From assembly GCA_052180195.1 (NCBI GenBank), contig CP197469.1: 64,000 bases of DNA, one strand, 5' to 3'. Shown here one piece after another: positions 17,261-25,976 of this stretch (position 1 is the first letter of the stretch; every line of letters starts with the position of its first letter). The notes beneath the pieces are model-generated. The model was not told where the DNA came from. It worked only from the letters and a program-made list of their open reading frames with translations, and did no database searches. The DNA is from Gottfriedia sp002574545. Its GTDB lineage: Bacteria; Bacillota; Bacilli; Bacillales; Bacillaceae_G. A program made the translations under genes and the position numbers.

Positions 17261-18244
17261 TTAATTTAAGATTGTTACTTTCACTTGTTTTCTTCCAAAA
17301 TTAATCGCATCTTGTTTATTTGGAATAAAGACATCAATTCGATTTCCTTTGATGGCACCACCAGTATCTCCAGCGATTGCTTCACCATAACCTTCTACAT
17401 ACACTTTACTTCCAAGTGGGATCACATTTGGATCAACGGAAATGACTTTTGTATTTGGATTCTTTTTCAAGTCAATTCCAGTAGCAGTAATCCCAGAACA
17501 TCCATTACAAGAAGCTGTATATGCAGTTGCTTCCACTGTTACTACTTTTGAGCCCGTTGCTTTTTTAGTAGATGTACTTTCTTTTGGTGCAGGTGTACTT
17601 TCCTTCGGTGCTGGTGCACTTACTTTTGGTGCTGTTGTACTTTCCTTCGGTGCCGGTGCACTTACTTTTGGTGCTGGTGTGCTTTCCTTTGGTGCTGGTG
17701 CACTTACTTTTGGTGCTGGTGTACTTTCCTTTGGTGCTGGTACACTTACCTTTGCATTAGCAACATCTTCTCTTGCTGCCGATGCAGTTTTTGAAGATTC
17801 TTTTACTGATTTCACTGTTGAAGTAGTTTTAGAAATTGTTGCAACATTTGTATATGTCATTTTTGAATGAGCTATGTTTTTTACGCCTTCAAAGATTACT
17901 AGATTTAATCCAGGTTGAATTAAGTCCGTATGTATATTGTTCCATTCTTGAATTTGCGATACTGTTACATCATGAGTTTGAGCAATATCCCATAACGTAT
18001 CACCTTTTTTTACTTGATATTGTTTTTCTGGTGCAATGATCAATTGATCACCAGGATGAATTAAGTCTGAAGTAATTCCGTTTAACATTTTAGTATTTTC
18101 AACGGTTGCATTATTTGCACGTGATAGATCCCAAATGGTATCACCTTTTTTTACTGTAACCGTAGCAGCTTGTACATTAGCACTTACAGATACTGAGAGT
18201 GCAGCAGCTGCTAAAATGGTTGTAACTTTCATTTTGTTAATCAT
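17261..18244 (-). CDS. LysM-LysM-3D cell wall protein (YocH-like muralytic enzyme)
   Basis: A 327-residue secreted protein. It has a signal peptide (1-26, ending 'ANVQA'), two LysM peptidoglycan-binding modules (about 28-71 and 76-119), an Ala/Ser/Lys linker, four 14-residue Pro-Ala-Lys repeats (166-221), and a 3D domain (236-325) named for its conserved aspartates ('SVDPNVIPLGSKVYV', 'AGDTGGAIKGNRIDVF'). 3D domains resemble MltA and resuscitation-promoting-factor-like lytic enzymes, and B. subtilis YocH with this architecture is a WalRK-controlled muralytic protein. A GGGGGG site precedes the ATG. I did not find a clear WalR box upstream. Confidence 0.93.
   Translation of the reverse strand: MINKMKVTTILAAAALSVSVSANVQAATVTVKKGDTIWDLSRANNATVENTKMLNGITSDLIHPGDQLIIAPEKQYQVKKGDTLWDIAQTHDVTVSQIQEWNNIHTDLIQPGLNLVIFEGVKNIAHSKMTYTNVATISKTTSTVKSVKESSKTASAAREDVANAKVSVPAPKESTPAPKVSAPAPKESTPAPKVSAPAPKESTTAPKVSAPAPKESTPAPKESTSTKKATGSKVVTVEATAYTASCNGCSGITATGIDLKKNPNTKVISVDPNVIPLGSKVYVEGYGEAIAGDTGGAIKGNRIDVFIPNKQDAINFGRKQVKVTILN
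17582..17749 (-). repeat. Four 42-bp tandem repeats in the LysM-3D gene
   Basis: Four in-frame copies of a 14-residue unit (VSAPAPKESTPAPK, with V/A and P/T variants in single copies) code for a Pro-rich wall-spanning linker between the LysM and 3D domains. Near identity at DNA level suggests copy number can change by slippage. Confidence 0.9.
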
Positions 18245-18653
18245 TTCTTTTTACCCCCCATGTTTCTTTGTTTGCTAATTTTTACTAATCGTAACATAGA
18301 TTTTGCAGAAAAAAGTAACAGGGAGATGATAAATCATTTACTTTCACAGCATGTTTATTACAGTAATATATCAAAAATTATGGAATTATCGATGAAAAAA
18401 GGCATTTCTTCAGTCTCTTTTCAAGTTAAATTCCCCGTGATATTTGATTCTAGCTAATTTTTTTATAATCTAAATGAATATTACAAAATATGACTTTAGT
18501 AATTACATACGTTACATATATTAATTATATTTATTCTAGAATACTTATTTCACCTAAGCTGTTTAGTCATTAAGTGATAGATTTTATAGTTTTGAAGTAG
18601 AAAAGCCGTCTCTTTATAAAGACGGCTTTGTTGTGCTTTGTTTAGATTTGTTA
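18245..18653. other. Promoter region of the LysM-3D gene and terminator of the S13 gene
   Basis: 409 bp without a supported gene. The left end holds the upstream region of the LysM-3D gene, and the right end the terminator at 18603-18628. A TGTTAC pair upstream of the LysM-3D gene is spaced 18 nt apart, which does not match the WalR consensus spacing. Confidence 0.35.
18603..18628 (-). terminator. Terminator of the double S13 carboxypeptidase gene
   Basis: A perfect 9-bp stem (18603-18611 with 18620-18628) has an 8-nt loop and flanking A/T runs. It lies 26 bp past the stop codon. Confidence 0.88.
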
Positions 18654-21548
18654 TTATTTAAATGAAACGTTAGCCAATGCTATGCCAATTTTATTTTGTG
18701 CATCGGTGAGAATACTTGAGGTTGGTGTATAACCGTTCATTAGAATAGCAAAATATAAATGTTCTCCATCTTTAGTAGTCACATAGCCTGATAGTCCACT
18801 TACTCCAGTAAGGGTACCTGTTTTAGCATGCACATTATTTTCTGCAAGTGTTTGTACCATTCGGTTTTTCAATGTACCATCAACGCCGGCAATCGGGAGT
18901 GATTGATAATATACACTAAAATTAGGCTCTTTATTCATACCTACAAGTAAAGATCCGATTTGGCGGGCAGAAATCATATCATATCTACTTAAACCAGATC
19001 CATCTACCATTCTATATGTTGGCTCAATACCGAACTTAAGTAAGTTATCTTTAACAACTTGTGCACCTGCAGAAGAGCTTCCTTCCCCTTTCTTTTCCGC
19101 TCCGAGTCGCTTTAGGATCATTTCTGCATAGAAATTGTCACTGTTTTTGTTCATATAGCCAAGAATATTACGTAACGGAGGAGATGATAATTGTGCTATT
19201 TTCTCACTTCCTTCTGTTACAACACCGGTCTTTACCTCTACTTTCTTATTAAATTTAATCCCTGCTTTTTCCATTTCTTCTTTTATTATTGTACCTGCAT
19301 ACAAAGATGGCTCCTCGACGGCGATCTGTTCATTATTAGGTTGTACACCTAAAGGTAATTCTCCTTTTAAATGAATGATGTTTTTGCCTCGTTCTTTTTC
19401 AATAGTAAATGTATTTTTTGCATCAGCTGATACTGTTTTAGATTCATTTATAATTTGCATATACTCTGTTTTAGGTTCTAAATGATAGGATACTTGTTTG
19501 CCCACTTCACTAGGTTGATAGTTTACTAGAACTGAACTCCTATTAATTGATAACGCACTGATCGGGGCATTGTATCCATATGGTTCATCATCCCATGCCC
19601 ATCCAGTTCCTAGTCGTTGCGAGTCATACTGACTTTCATCAATAATCATATTACCTGTGATTTGAGTAATTCCTCTTTTCTTTAAGTCTTCCACTAATTT
19701 TGCAATCTTTGTTCCATCTTGTTGGCCAGTTGGGTCATCTGACTGGAGTGTTGGATCCCCGTATCCTTTAATAATGACATCCCCTTCTACTTTTCCATGC
19801 TTATTCGGTTGCGCAGTTAAATAAAGTTCCGTTTTGAACGAATAGTCGGGACCAAGTTCTCTTAGTGCAGCAGCTCCCGTTAAAAGTTTCATATTTGAAG
19901 CAGGCGTAAGTAGATCATCGCCATCTCGTTGATACAGCACTTCTTCCCCACTGTTACGGTCAAGTGAACCAACGACTATACCAGTAGTTACACCTTTTAA
20001 ATTTTCTTGATCCAAAATAGGGTCTATCATGGTAGAAAGTAAGAATGTATCGGCTATTGTTTGTACTCCTTCACCTGTTTGATTTGGATACTGGCTCAAC
20101 AGAACAGCAACCGCATCCTGAAACGCCGTGGCTGAAGATGACGTGCGAACACCGTTTAGGATAATTGAAAACGCAAGCTTATCACCATTTTGATCTGTAA
20201 CATAACCTGACAAACTATTTACCCCGCTCATCGAACCCGTTTTGGCGTGTACATTTTTTTCAGCACTCGTTCCAATCATTCTTGATTTAATCGTTCCATC
20301 AACACCTGCAATCGGTAATGAACGTTCAAATACTTCCTTATACTCTTGTTTAGACACATAAGTTAATAATTGTGCCATTTGCTTTGGTGAAATTAAATCC
20401 ATACGCGATAAACCGGATCCATCAACTTGCCTATAATTAGTTTCGATTTCAGCTTTTTTCAGAAATTCCTCAATAACTTTTGCTCCTGCATCAAAGCTGC
20501 CCTCATTTTTAGCAACTACTCCTAATGCTTTCAAAAGCATTTCCGCGTAGAAATTATCACTTTGTTTATTTAACTGAACAATCAATTCACTAAGGGGTTG
20601 AGAGTTATGTACAAGAATCGGAGTACCTGTTGTGATTTTAGTCTTTTCTACTTGCCCTTTTTTCTTTGTTATGTCAATTCCTTCTGCCTTCAAAGCTTTT
20701 TTCCAAACATTTCCTGCAAAAAGGGCTGGGTCGTCTATCGCTACATCTTCAGTATAGACCGATGAAAGTTTACCAATCGTACCACTAATAACAATTGTAT
20801 TTGTCCCTCGAGGTCGATCGATCGTCATGTTATTTTTGTTACCATCAACAATTTTTGCATTGTTTTGAACAGTTACATACTCAGTAATGGGATTCATCCC
20901 TAATGAAGGAGATTCACCAATGGCACCATCTGGGGTAATCGAAAGACTGATCATATTTTCATGCACAGCTAATGCACTGATTTGAGCATTATAGCCATAT
21001 GATTCATCGTCCCACATCCATCCTGCTCCAAGTCGAACGTCATCATAGTAACTATCATCTACTAATAAATCTCCACTAATAAATGTGATACCCTTTTTTG
21101 ATAGCTCTTTTGCCATATTTTGCATATCCTCTTCAGATAAGGATGGATCACCATATCCTTTGACAATTACATCGCCATGCAACACTCCTTTTTTATTAAT
21201 TTGACCAGTAGTATACACTTCAGTTTTAAATTGGTAATTAGACTTAAGTTTATCGAGTGCTGCTGCTGTAACAAACAGCTTTAAGTTAGAAGCCGGAACA
21301 AATGTTTTTTCCGCATCGTATTGATCCAACATTTCCCCGGTTTTCGTGTTATACACTGCAATTCCTGCATGAATACCGATCGTGTTTGAATTTTTTGACA
21401 AATCGGCTACCAGACGATCAATTTGCGGAATAGTCTTGACTACAGACGTTGTATCAGTAGACGTCGCATATGCTGGTAGCGTGAAAACTTGAAAAGCCAA
21501 TACGGAACTTAACAATAATTTGCTACCAATCCGTTTCATATTTCTCAT
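18654..21548 (-). CDS. Tandem-domain D-Ala-D-Ala carboxypeptidase/endopeptidase (two S13/PBP4 domains)
   Basis: A 964-residue secreted penicillin-binding protein made of two complete S13 (DacB/DacC-type) units. The signal peptide is about 1-28. Unit 1 has S87-x-x-K90 ('SNLK'), S330-D-N and K436-T-G. Unit 2 has S551-x-x-K554 ('SNMK'), S803-D-N and K909-T-G. Each also has the 'GDVI(V/I)KGYGDP' and 'YGYNA(Q/P)ISAL' stretches, so both active sites look intact. Usual family length is about 490 residues, so this is an internal duplication or fusion. It would trim peptide stems or cleave cross-links outside the membrane. It has a GGGGAGAG site before the ATG and its own terminator. Confidence 0.94.
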   Translation of the reverse strand: MRNMKRIGSKLLLSSVLAFQVFTLPAYATSTDTTSVVKTIPQIDRLVADLSKNSNTIGIHAGIAVYNTKTGEMLDQYDAEKTFVPASNLKLFVTAAALDKLKSNYQFKTEVYTTGQINKKGVLHGDVIVKGYGDPSLSEEDMQNMAKELSKKGITFISGDLLVDDSYYDDVRLGAGWMWDDESYGYNAQISALAVHENMISLSITPDGAIGESPSLGMNPITEYVTVQNNAKIVDGNKNNMTIDRPRGTNTIVISGTIGKLSSVYTEDVAIDDPALFAGNVWKKALKAEGIDITKKKGQVEKTKITTGTPILVHNSQPLSELIVQLNKQSDNFYAEMLLKALGVVAKNEGSFDAGAKVIEEFLKKAEIETNYRQVDGSGLSRMDLISPKQMAQLLTYVSKQEYKEVFERSLPIAGVDGTIKSRMIGTSAEKNVHAKTGSMSGVNSLSGYVTDQNGDKLAFSIILNGVRTSSSATAFQDAVAVLLSQYPNQTGEGVQTIADTFLLSTMIDPILDQENLKGVTTGIVVGSLDRNSGEEVLYQRDGDDLLTPASNMKLLTGAAALRELGPDYSFKTELYLTAQPNKHGKVEGDVIIKGYGDPTLQSDDPTGQQDGTKIAKLVEDLKKRGITQITGNMIIDESQYDSQRLGTGWAWDDEPYGYNAPISALSINRSSVLVNYQPSEVGKQVSYHLEPKTEYMQIINESKTVSADAKNTFTIEKERGKNIIHLKGELPLGVQPNNEQIAVEEPSLYAGTIIKEEMEKAGIKFNKKVEVKTGVVTEGSEKIAQLSSPPLRNILGYMNKNSDNFYAEMILKRLGAEKKGEGSSSAGAQVVKDNLLKFGIEPTYRMVDGSGLSRYDMISARQIGSLLVGMNKEPNFSVYYQSLPIAGVDGTLKNRMVQTLAENNVHAKTGTLTGVSGLSGYVTTKDGEHLYFAILMNGYTPTSSILTDAQNKIGIALANVSFK

Positions 21549-21772
21549 AATTACTCTCCCCTTTTATATTTAGTACACCTATAAAGATTCAAAATTTTCT
21601 AAATATAACCTTTATATTTATTTAAATAAATTTAAAAATCCAACAAATTATCTACAAAATATTCCTTAACTAAGGCTTTTAATCCATTATGTTCGTATGT
21701 AGTTTATTGCTAGAGTAAAAGTTAAAGAAATACGTTCGTACGCTTTACTACTTATTGACTAAAATAACACAT

Positions 21773-21803
21773 AAAAAAAAAGACCTATACAAAGTAAGGT
21801 CCT
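21773..21803 (-). terminator. Terminator of the DUF6526 gene
   Basis: A short stem (GACCT/AGGTC with a bulge) is followed, on the minus strand, by nine T. It lies 12 bp after the stop of the next gene. Confidence 0.65.
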
Positions 21804-21814
21804 CGACACAAAAA

Positions 21815-22249
21815 TTAAACGCGATACTCATCCGCTCGCCAATTTTTAATCTGTTGTTTAATCTCTTTCGAACTCATTCCTTCATTTACCGCTTTTTCAC
21901 TTAACGCTACAAATTCCTCATCGCTAGCAAATCGTAATGCAATGATTTGTCCCATTGTTAATTGAGGATTTAACGGTTTACCAGTTAACGTAAAATGACG
22001 AAAATTTTCTTCCATTCGAATAACACGATCTTGCACTTTGTTAGAATAAAGTCTTGTTAGAAAAAATGAAACAACTAATAATAGCGAAGTAACTAAAATA
22101 AAGACTGCTAACCAGATCTGATCTTGATTTTTTATCGCGCTACACAAGTTAACGATTGATCCAATAATTGTGATTAACGCTAGTGGTGCCCCAAAAAAGT
22201 GAAAAACTGGATGATATCTCACGTGATGATCAAAACTTTGTGGTTTCAT
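21815..22249 (-). CDS. DUF6526 family membrane protein
   Basis: A 144-residue protein with two predicted transmembrane helices (about 20-38 and 44-64). A cytoplasmic C-terminal part holds 'IRMEENFRHFTLTGKPL', 'QIIALRFASDEEFVALSEKAVNEGMSSKEIKQQIKNWRADEYRV'. The N-terminal 'QSFDHHVRYHPVFHF' and this tail match the DUF6526 family common in Bacillus. The function is unknown. It is monocistronic, with a GAGGAGAG site and its own terminator. Confidence 0.78.
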   Translation of the reverse strand: MKPQSFDHHVRYHPVFHFFGAPLALITIIGSIVNLCSAIKNQDQIWLAVFILVTSLLLVVSFFLTRLYSNKVQDRVIRMEENFRHFTLTGKPLNPQLTMGQIIALRFASDEEFVALSEKAVNEGMSSKEIKQQIKNWRADEYRV

Positions 22250-22346
22250 ATGTACATCTCTCCTCTATATATGCTTTCTGTCCCTATCCTAACATTATTA
22301 AGCTTACTACTTAATTATCATTAAAGAATTATTATTTACAATAAAA

Positions 22347-22379
22347 AAATCTAATAAGTCAAAAAAACTTACTAGATTT
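22347..22379 (-). terminator. Terminator of the vWA gene
   Basis: A 13-bp stem with one mismatch (22347-22359 with 22367-22379) has a 7-nt A loop. The minus-strand continuation is seven T. Confidence 0.8.
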
Positions 22380-22389
22380 GAATCAAAAA

Positions 22390-22971
22390 TTAGATTCTTT
22401 TTTCAGACACTGCTTCGCTTATTACACTATACATCTTTTCAATACCTTCATTAGAAGCCTCAAAAGTATAAGCATTTTCATTTGAAATTCCTAGGCTACT
22501 AGCTTCTTTTGCGACATCGATATTTGCTCCCATAAATAAAAATTCCCAATTATACTTTTCTTGTTGGTGATCGATCAGTTGCTTCACTTTCCTATACGTA
22601 AATTCAACACTCGCATTCTCTAATCCATCAGTCGTAATAACAAAAATGACTTTACTAGGTCGTTCCACCTCGTTACATAAAGACAATCTGTTTCCTACAT
22701 TTATGATGGTTTTACCGATTGCATCTAACAGTGCAGTAGTGCCTCTTACAAAATACTCTTTATCCGTTAATTTTACTTCATGTGCATTGCATCCATCCCA
22801 TAAAACTTCATACTGGTCATCAAAAAGCACCGTTGTTACATTCGTTTCTCCATTAAAACTACTTTGTTTTTTCATAAATGCATTAAATCCACCAATCGTA
22901 TCACTTTCCAGTCCAGCCATTGATCCACTTCGATCGATTAAAAAGACAATTTCTGTTTTATTACCGTTCAT
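22390..22971 (-). CDS. von Willebrand factor A domain protein
   Basis: A 193-residue protein that is almost entirely one vWA domain. The metal-ion-dependent adhesion site motif D-x-S-x-S is present ('FLIDRSGSM'), with the second-site Thr in 'VRGTTALLDA' and the third Asp in 'VITTDGLENAS'. It has no signal peptide and no membrane segment, so it is cytoplasmic, like the TerY/CoxE-type vWA proteins that act in multiprotein complexes. It is divergently arranged (about 100 bp) from a small HTH-like gene. The partner protein is unknown. Confidence 0.88.
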   Translation of the reverse strand: MNGNKTEIVFLIDRSGSMAGLESDTIGGFNAFMKKQSSFNGETNVTTVLFDDQYEVLWDGCNAHEVKLTDKEYFVRGTTALLDAIGKTIINVGNRLSLCNEVERPSKVIFVITTDGLENASVEFTYRKVKQLIDHQQEKYNWEFLFMGANIDVAKEASSLGISNENAYTFEASNEGIEKMYSVISEAVSEKRI

Positions 22972-23072
22972 TCTAAATCAACCCCTTCATTCTTGATGAT
23001 ATAATAGTAACTGAATGAATTAGTGAATAGGTCGCCTTAAAAGAGACATTTTTTAAAAAGGGGAATTTTAAA

Positions 23073-23561
23073 ATGCTTAACGAAAAACTTTTGATTGAAT
23101 TACAACTTTATGTAAAACAGCATTTAGAAGAGGTAAAAATAGAAGAAATACATTTTAGTGAAGCATATACAGCTGAACCTTTAGAAAATTTAGAGATTGA
23201 AGCTTTTATAAAAAACAAACTGAAACCAACATTCAAAGAGCTTTTATTTAACTTTATCGATAAAAAAAATGTCAGTGACCCATTAATATATAAAAAGGCA
23301 GGAATTGACCGAAAACATTTTTCAAAAATCCGCTCAATACCTAATTACCTACCAAAGAAAAATACAATCATTGCTTTATCACTAGCACTTGAACTAGATC
23401 AAACTGAAACGAGCGAAATCTTAAGTTCCGCTGGCTATACATTATCAGACAGCGATTTAAATGATTTAGTCATAAAATTTTTCTTAGAGAACAACATTTA
23501 TGATATCGATTTAGTCAACGATGCATTGGGCCATTATAATTTAAATCCACTAATAAAATAA
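23073..23561 (+). CDS. Putative XRE-like helix-turn-helix protein
   Basis: A 162-residue protein whose C-terminal half reads like a small HTH regulator: 'IYKKAGIDRKHFSKIRSIPNYLPKKNTIIALSLALELDQTETSEILSSAGYTLS'. This has the helix-turn-helix spacing and the 'K-x-T-x-x-A-L-x-x-A-L-x-L' follow-up helix seen in phage-repressor-like proteins. I recall similar proteins beside vWA, phosphatase or macrodomain genes in Firmicutes. The N-terminal half (1-65) is acidic and unrecognised. It has an AAAGGGG site before the ATG. It may control the divergent vWA gene; that is inference. Confidence 0.6.
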   Translation: MLNEKLLIELQLYVKQHLEEVKIEEIHFSEAYTAEPLENLEIEAFIKNKLKPTFKELLFNFIDKKNVSDPLIYKKAGIDRKHFSKIRSIPNYLPKKNTIIALSLALELDQTETSEILSSAGYTLSDSDLNDLVIKFFLENNIYDIDLVNDALGHYNLNPLIK

Positions 23562-23570
23562 AACAGCAAA

Positions 23571-23615
23571 AAAAACATCTTAAATCACCTTCAAGGGGAT
23601 GCATAGATGTTTTTT
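23571..23615. terminator. Bidirectional terminator between convergent genes
   Basis: A 10-bp stem (23571-23580 with 23605-23614) has an inner CCTT/AAGG helix. It is flanked by A runs on the left and T runs on the right, so it works for both the HTH gene and the GGDEF gene. Confidence 0.82.
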
Positions 23616-23626
23616 CATTTCATCTA

Positions 23627-24742
23627 TTAGTAACTTACTTGATCTCTTCCATTATGCTTTGATTTGTATAATGCTTGATCAGCTTGCTCAATTAACTTTA
23701 AGTAATCTTGTTCAGTTTCAACAACCATTGACGCTACACCAATACTTAATGTAACTATTTTTTTCTCTGATTGCTCATGTTCAATTTTTAATTTTTTTAT
23801 ATTTCTTCGTAATCGATTACCTATTTTAAGTGCATCCTTTAGATCAGATTTCAGTAACAAAATCGAGAATTCCTCTCCACCATATCGTGCAACGATACCA
23901 GATTCGCTTGTCGTATCTAATTGCAAACTAGTTGCAACTCTTCTTAAACATTCATCACCTTTTATGTGACCATAAAAATCGTTATATTTTTTAAAATAAT
24001 CCACATCAACCATTAATAATGTTATTGGTATTGATGTTTCATATGATTTTGAACATCCAAATAATAGTTGTTTTTCAAAGTATCTACGATTAAATAGTCC
24101 GGTTAGACTGTCAACATTTGCGATATTTTCCATTTTCTTTAATTTTATTTCTGTATTACGCGTTTGATATGCGATAAAATAACTCAAAAATAAAGCTGGA
24201 ACAAACATGATAAACCAAAATCCGATCGTTTCACGTAGTCTTTCAAATTGAATCTCACCACTCGGTCCAATCATCCACTTATCGATAAAGTAAAAACTAA
24301 TACCTCTAAACAAAATGATAATAGGAGTCAAAAATTGTATTCTTTTCTTTTCATCCCATTTTTGAAAATTCAAATAAAATCCAAAAAATAAGAGAAACAA
24401 AAGCAATAGTGAATCTATAAAGTAAACGGGACTTAATCCATTAATAAAATAAAAAGCAATAATATCGAAAAAAAACATTGTCACTAATGTAATATTCCCA
24501 AAAAAGATTACTGCGATCTCCATTCCAAGAGCCCTAATTTGTATATTCATTCCATAATTTGTAATAATCGGAAAATTTATTAAGACAACCGTTAATACAC
24601 TCAATAGGATCCCGATAAAAAATTCTTGAAATTTCGATTTCCCTGCAAACCTTTGTCTTACTTCTCCCCATAAGATAGAAGAGCTTAGATAAAAAAAACT
24701 AATGATGATCGTATGTGTGATGAAAATATTTTTTAAAAGCAT
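23627..24742 (-). CDS. Membrane-bound diguanylate cyclase (GGDEF)
   Basis: A 371-residue protein. The first 195 or so residues hold six or seven hydrophobic helices, with a 'NYGMNIQIRALGMEI' stretch resembling the 5TMR_LYT/LytS-type sensor module. The C-terminal GGDEF domain starts at 'NVDSLTGLFNRRYFEKQL' and has the active loop 'RYGGEEFSILLL' (GGEEF, catalytically competent), 'DVDYFKKYNDFYGHIKGDECL' and 'ADQALYKSKHNGRDQV'. It makes cyclic-di-GMP in response to an unknown membrane or extracellular signal. I see no RxxD inhibitory site immediately before GGEEF. It is monocistronic, with a strong GGAGGGG site. Confidence 0.92.
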   Translation of the reverse strand: MLLKNIFITHTIIISFFYLSSSILWGEVRQRFAGKSKFQEFFIGILLSVLTVVLINFPIITNYGMNIQIRALGMEIAVIFFGNITLVTMFFFDIIAFYFINGLSPVYFIDSLLLLFLLFFGFYLNFQKWDEKKRIQFLTPIIILFRGISFYFIDKWMIGPSGEIQFERLRETIGFWFIMFVPALFLSYFIAYQTRNTEIKLKKMENIANVDSLTGLFNRRYFEKQLLFGCSKSYETSIPITLLMVDVDYFKKYNDFYGHIKGDECLRRVATSLQLDTTSESGIVARYGGEEFSILLLKSDLKDALKIGNRLRRNIKKLKIEHEQSEKKIVTLSIGVASMVVETEQDYLKLIEQADQALYKSKHNGRDQVSY

Positions 24743-24856
24743 AATCCCCTCCAGGAATTACCTTAAATTCTGTCTTAAATACGCTTATTCTTAACTATTC
24801 TTCAAAATTATATTAGCAAAATTTAATAAAGTATTTGTATAGTTTACATTAAAAAA

Positions 24857-24888
24857 GACGTCATAAGTCCACTGACTCTTAGACGCCT
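24857..24888 (-). terminator. Terminator of the germination receptor operon
   Basis: A stem GGCGTC/GACGTC (one G-T pair) is extended by a GTC/GAC inner helix. The minus-strand side continues into six T. It lies within 40 bp of the GerC stop. Confidence 0.75.
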
Positions 24889-24893
24889 ATTTT

Positions 24894-25976
24894 TTATTCA
24901 ACGACACCAGAATGCAGTATATTTACTTTAGCCTTCACTTTTATTTTTACATTCGGATATTGCTTCGTCCACTTTTTCACATCAAAGCCTCTATAATGAG
25001 CTTCTAATTTAGATCCAAATCCAAATGGATCGACATTATTTTTCTGTAGAAGCGATAAAAGTTCCTGACTTTGTTTTTCAAGATCTTTTTCGATAGTCTT
25101 TTCTAGTTTGTTTATATTCTTTGGGATCAAAAGTGGTTCTGGACCTGTAAATTCTTGTATTCTGGCTTTAATTGAAGTCGAGATGGTAAACTTAGGAATT
25201 CCTTTTTTAACTTTTACACCAATTTTAGTTTTCGAATTAATATTATCAATTGCTATATATTCTCCATCAATTTTAAACTGATGTAAGCCTTGTTTATATT
25301 TCTCCATGATCGTTTTAAAAATAAAAGCATATTTCCAAGGAATAACCGTAACAACTTTATCTTTTTTAAAAATAGCAAGTCCACTTATTTTAACCCGATC
25401 TTTATCTATTTTTAACACAGGTAAGTATGGATCCTGCCCTACTTCAAAATATTGATAAATAAATGTTGAGAAATCAGTATAAGGCACCGGGCCTTTATCT
25501 GAATTATGGATTAGTAGGTCATGTAGAAAAAGTGCTGAATTTTCTTTTTTCAACGGTTTAAATGATAATAAATCCTCTGTTTCCCCATCGAATATTGCTA
25601 ATTGTAGTACACTACCAACTGATGGGTCACGGTTAAACGTGTCAACAATCGGAAAAATCCCTTTCTTAGCTAACTCTAAACTAAAAGACACAAAACGTAA
25701 TTGTCCTGATATTAAACGATAGCGTACTTTACTATCTAATCTTTCTCTTATCTTCTTGATTGTTTCACCACTTGCAGAAGTTACTTTAAAAATGGACTCC
25801 GCATTTGGTCTAAATATAGGAAAAACCGCTGTTCCTCTAAGCATACCTGTCTTGTCTAAGTCGAATCCAGCTCCTTCAATAAGATTTAACTCATTTACAT
25901 CTGAAGAAGGAACAAGAGAACAGCCATTTAATAAAATACCTAAACTAACAACGAAAATAAGTAGAAAAGTTTTCAT
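24894..25976 (-). CDS. Spore germination receptor lipoprotein, GerC type
   Basis: A 360-residue Ger(x)C protein. The lipoprotein signal ends in 'ILLNGC', giving a lipid anchor at Cys19. The mature part shows typical family stretches: 'LNLIEGAGFDLDKTG', 'GQLRFVSFSLELAKKGIFPIVDTFNRDPSVGS', and near the end 'DPFGFGSKLEAHYRGFDVKKWTKQYPNVKIKVKAKVNI'. It forms the C subunit of a nutrient germinant receptor in the spore inner membrane. Its start overlaps the GerB gene by 4 bp. The order A-B-C matches gerA/gerB operons rather than gerK (A-C-B). Confidence 0.94.
   Translation of the reverse strand: MKTFLLIFVVSLGILLNGCSLVPSSDVNELNLIEGAGFDLDKTGMLRGTAVFPIFRPNAESIFKVTSASGETIKKIRERLDSKVRYRLISGQLRFVSFSLELAKKGIFPIVDTFNRDPSVGSVLQLAIFDGETEDLLSFKPLKKENSALFLHDLLIHNSDKGPVPYTDFSTFIYQYFEVGQDPYLPVLKIDKDRVKISGLAIFKKDKVVTVIPWKYAFIFKTIMEKYKQGLHQFKIDGEYIAIDNINSKTKIGVKVKKGIPKFTISTSIKARIQEFTGPEPLLIPKNINKLEKTIEKDLEKQSQELLSLLQKNNVDPFGFGSKLEAHYRGFDVKKWTKQYPNVKIKVKAKVNILHSGVVE

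Noticed and set aside
17582..17749. Evenly spaced repeats resembling a CRISPR array
   Set aside because: The units are direct, contiguous and in frame inside a coding region, with no spacers and no cas genes.
17442..17870. 142-residue plus-strand frame rich in F-G-A-G repeats
   Set aside because: It is the antisense shadow of the Pro-Ala-Lys repeats in the LysM-3D gene, with no ribosome binding site.
18260..18457. 65-residue plus-strand frame upstream of the LysM-3D gene
   Set aside because: No ribosome binding site or recognisable domain, and it lies in a promoter region.
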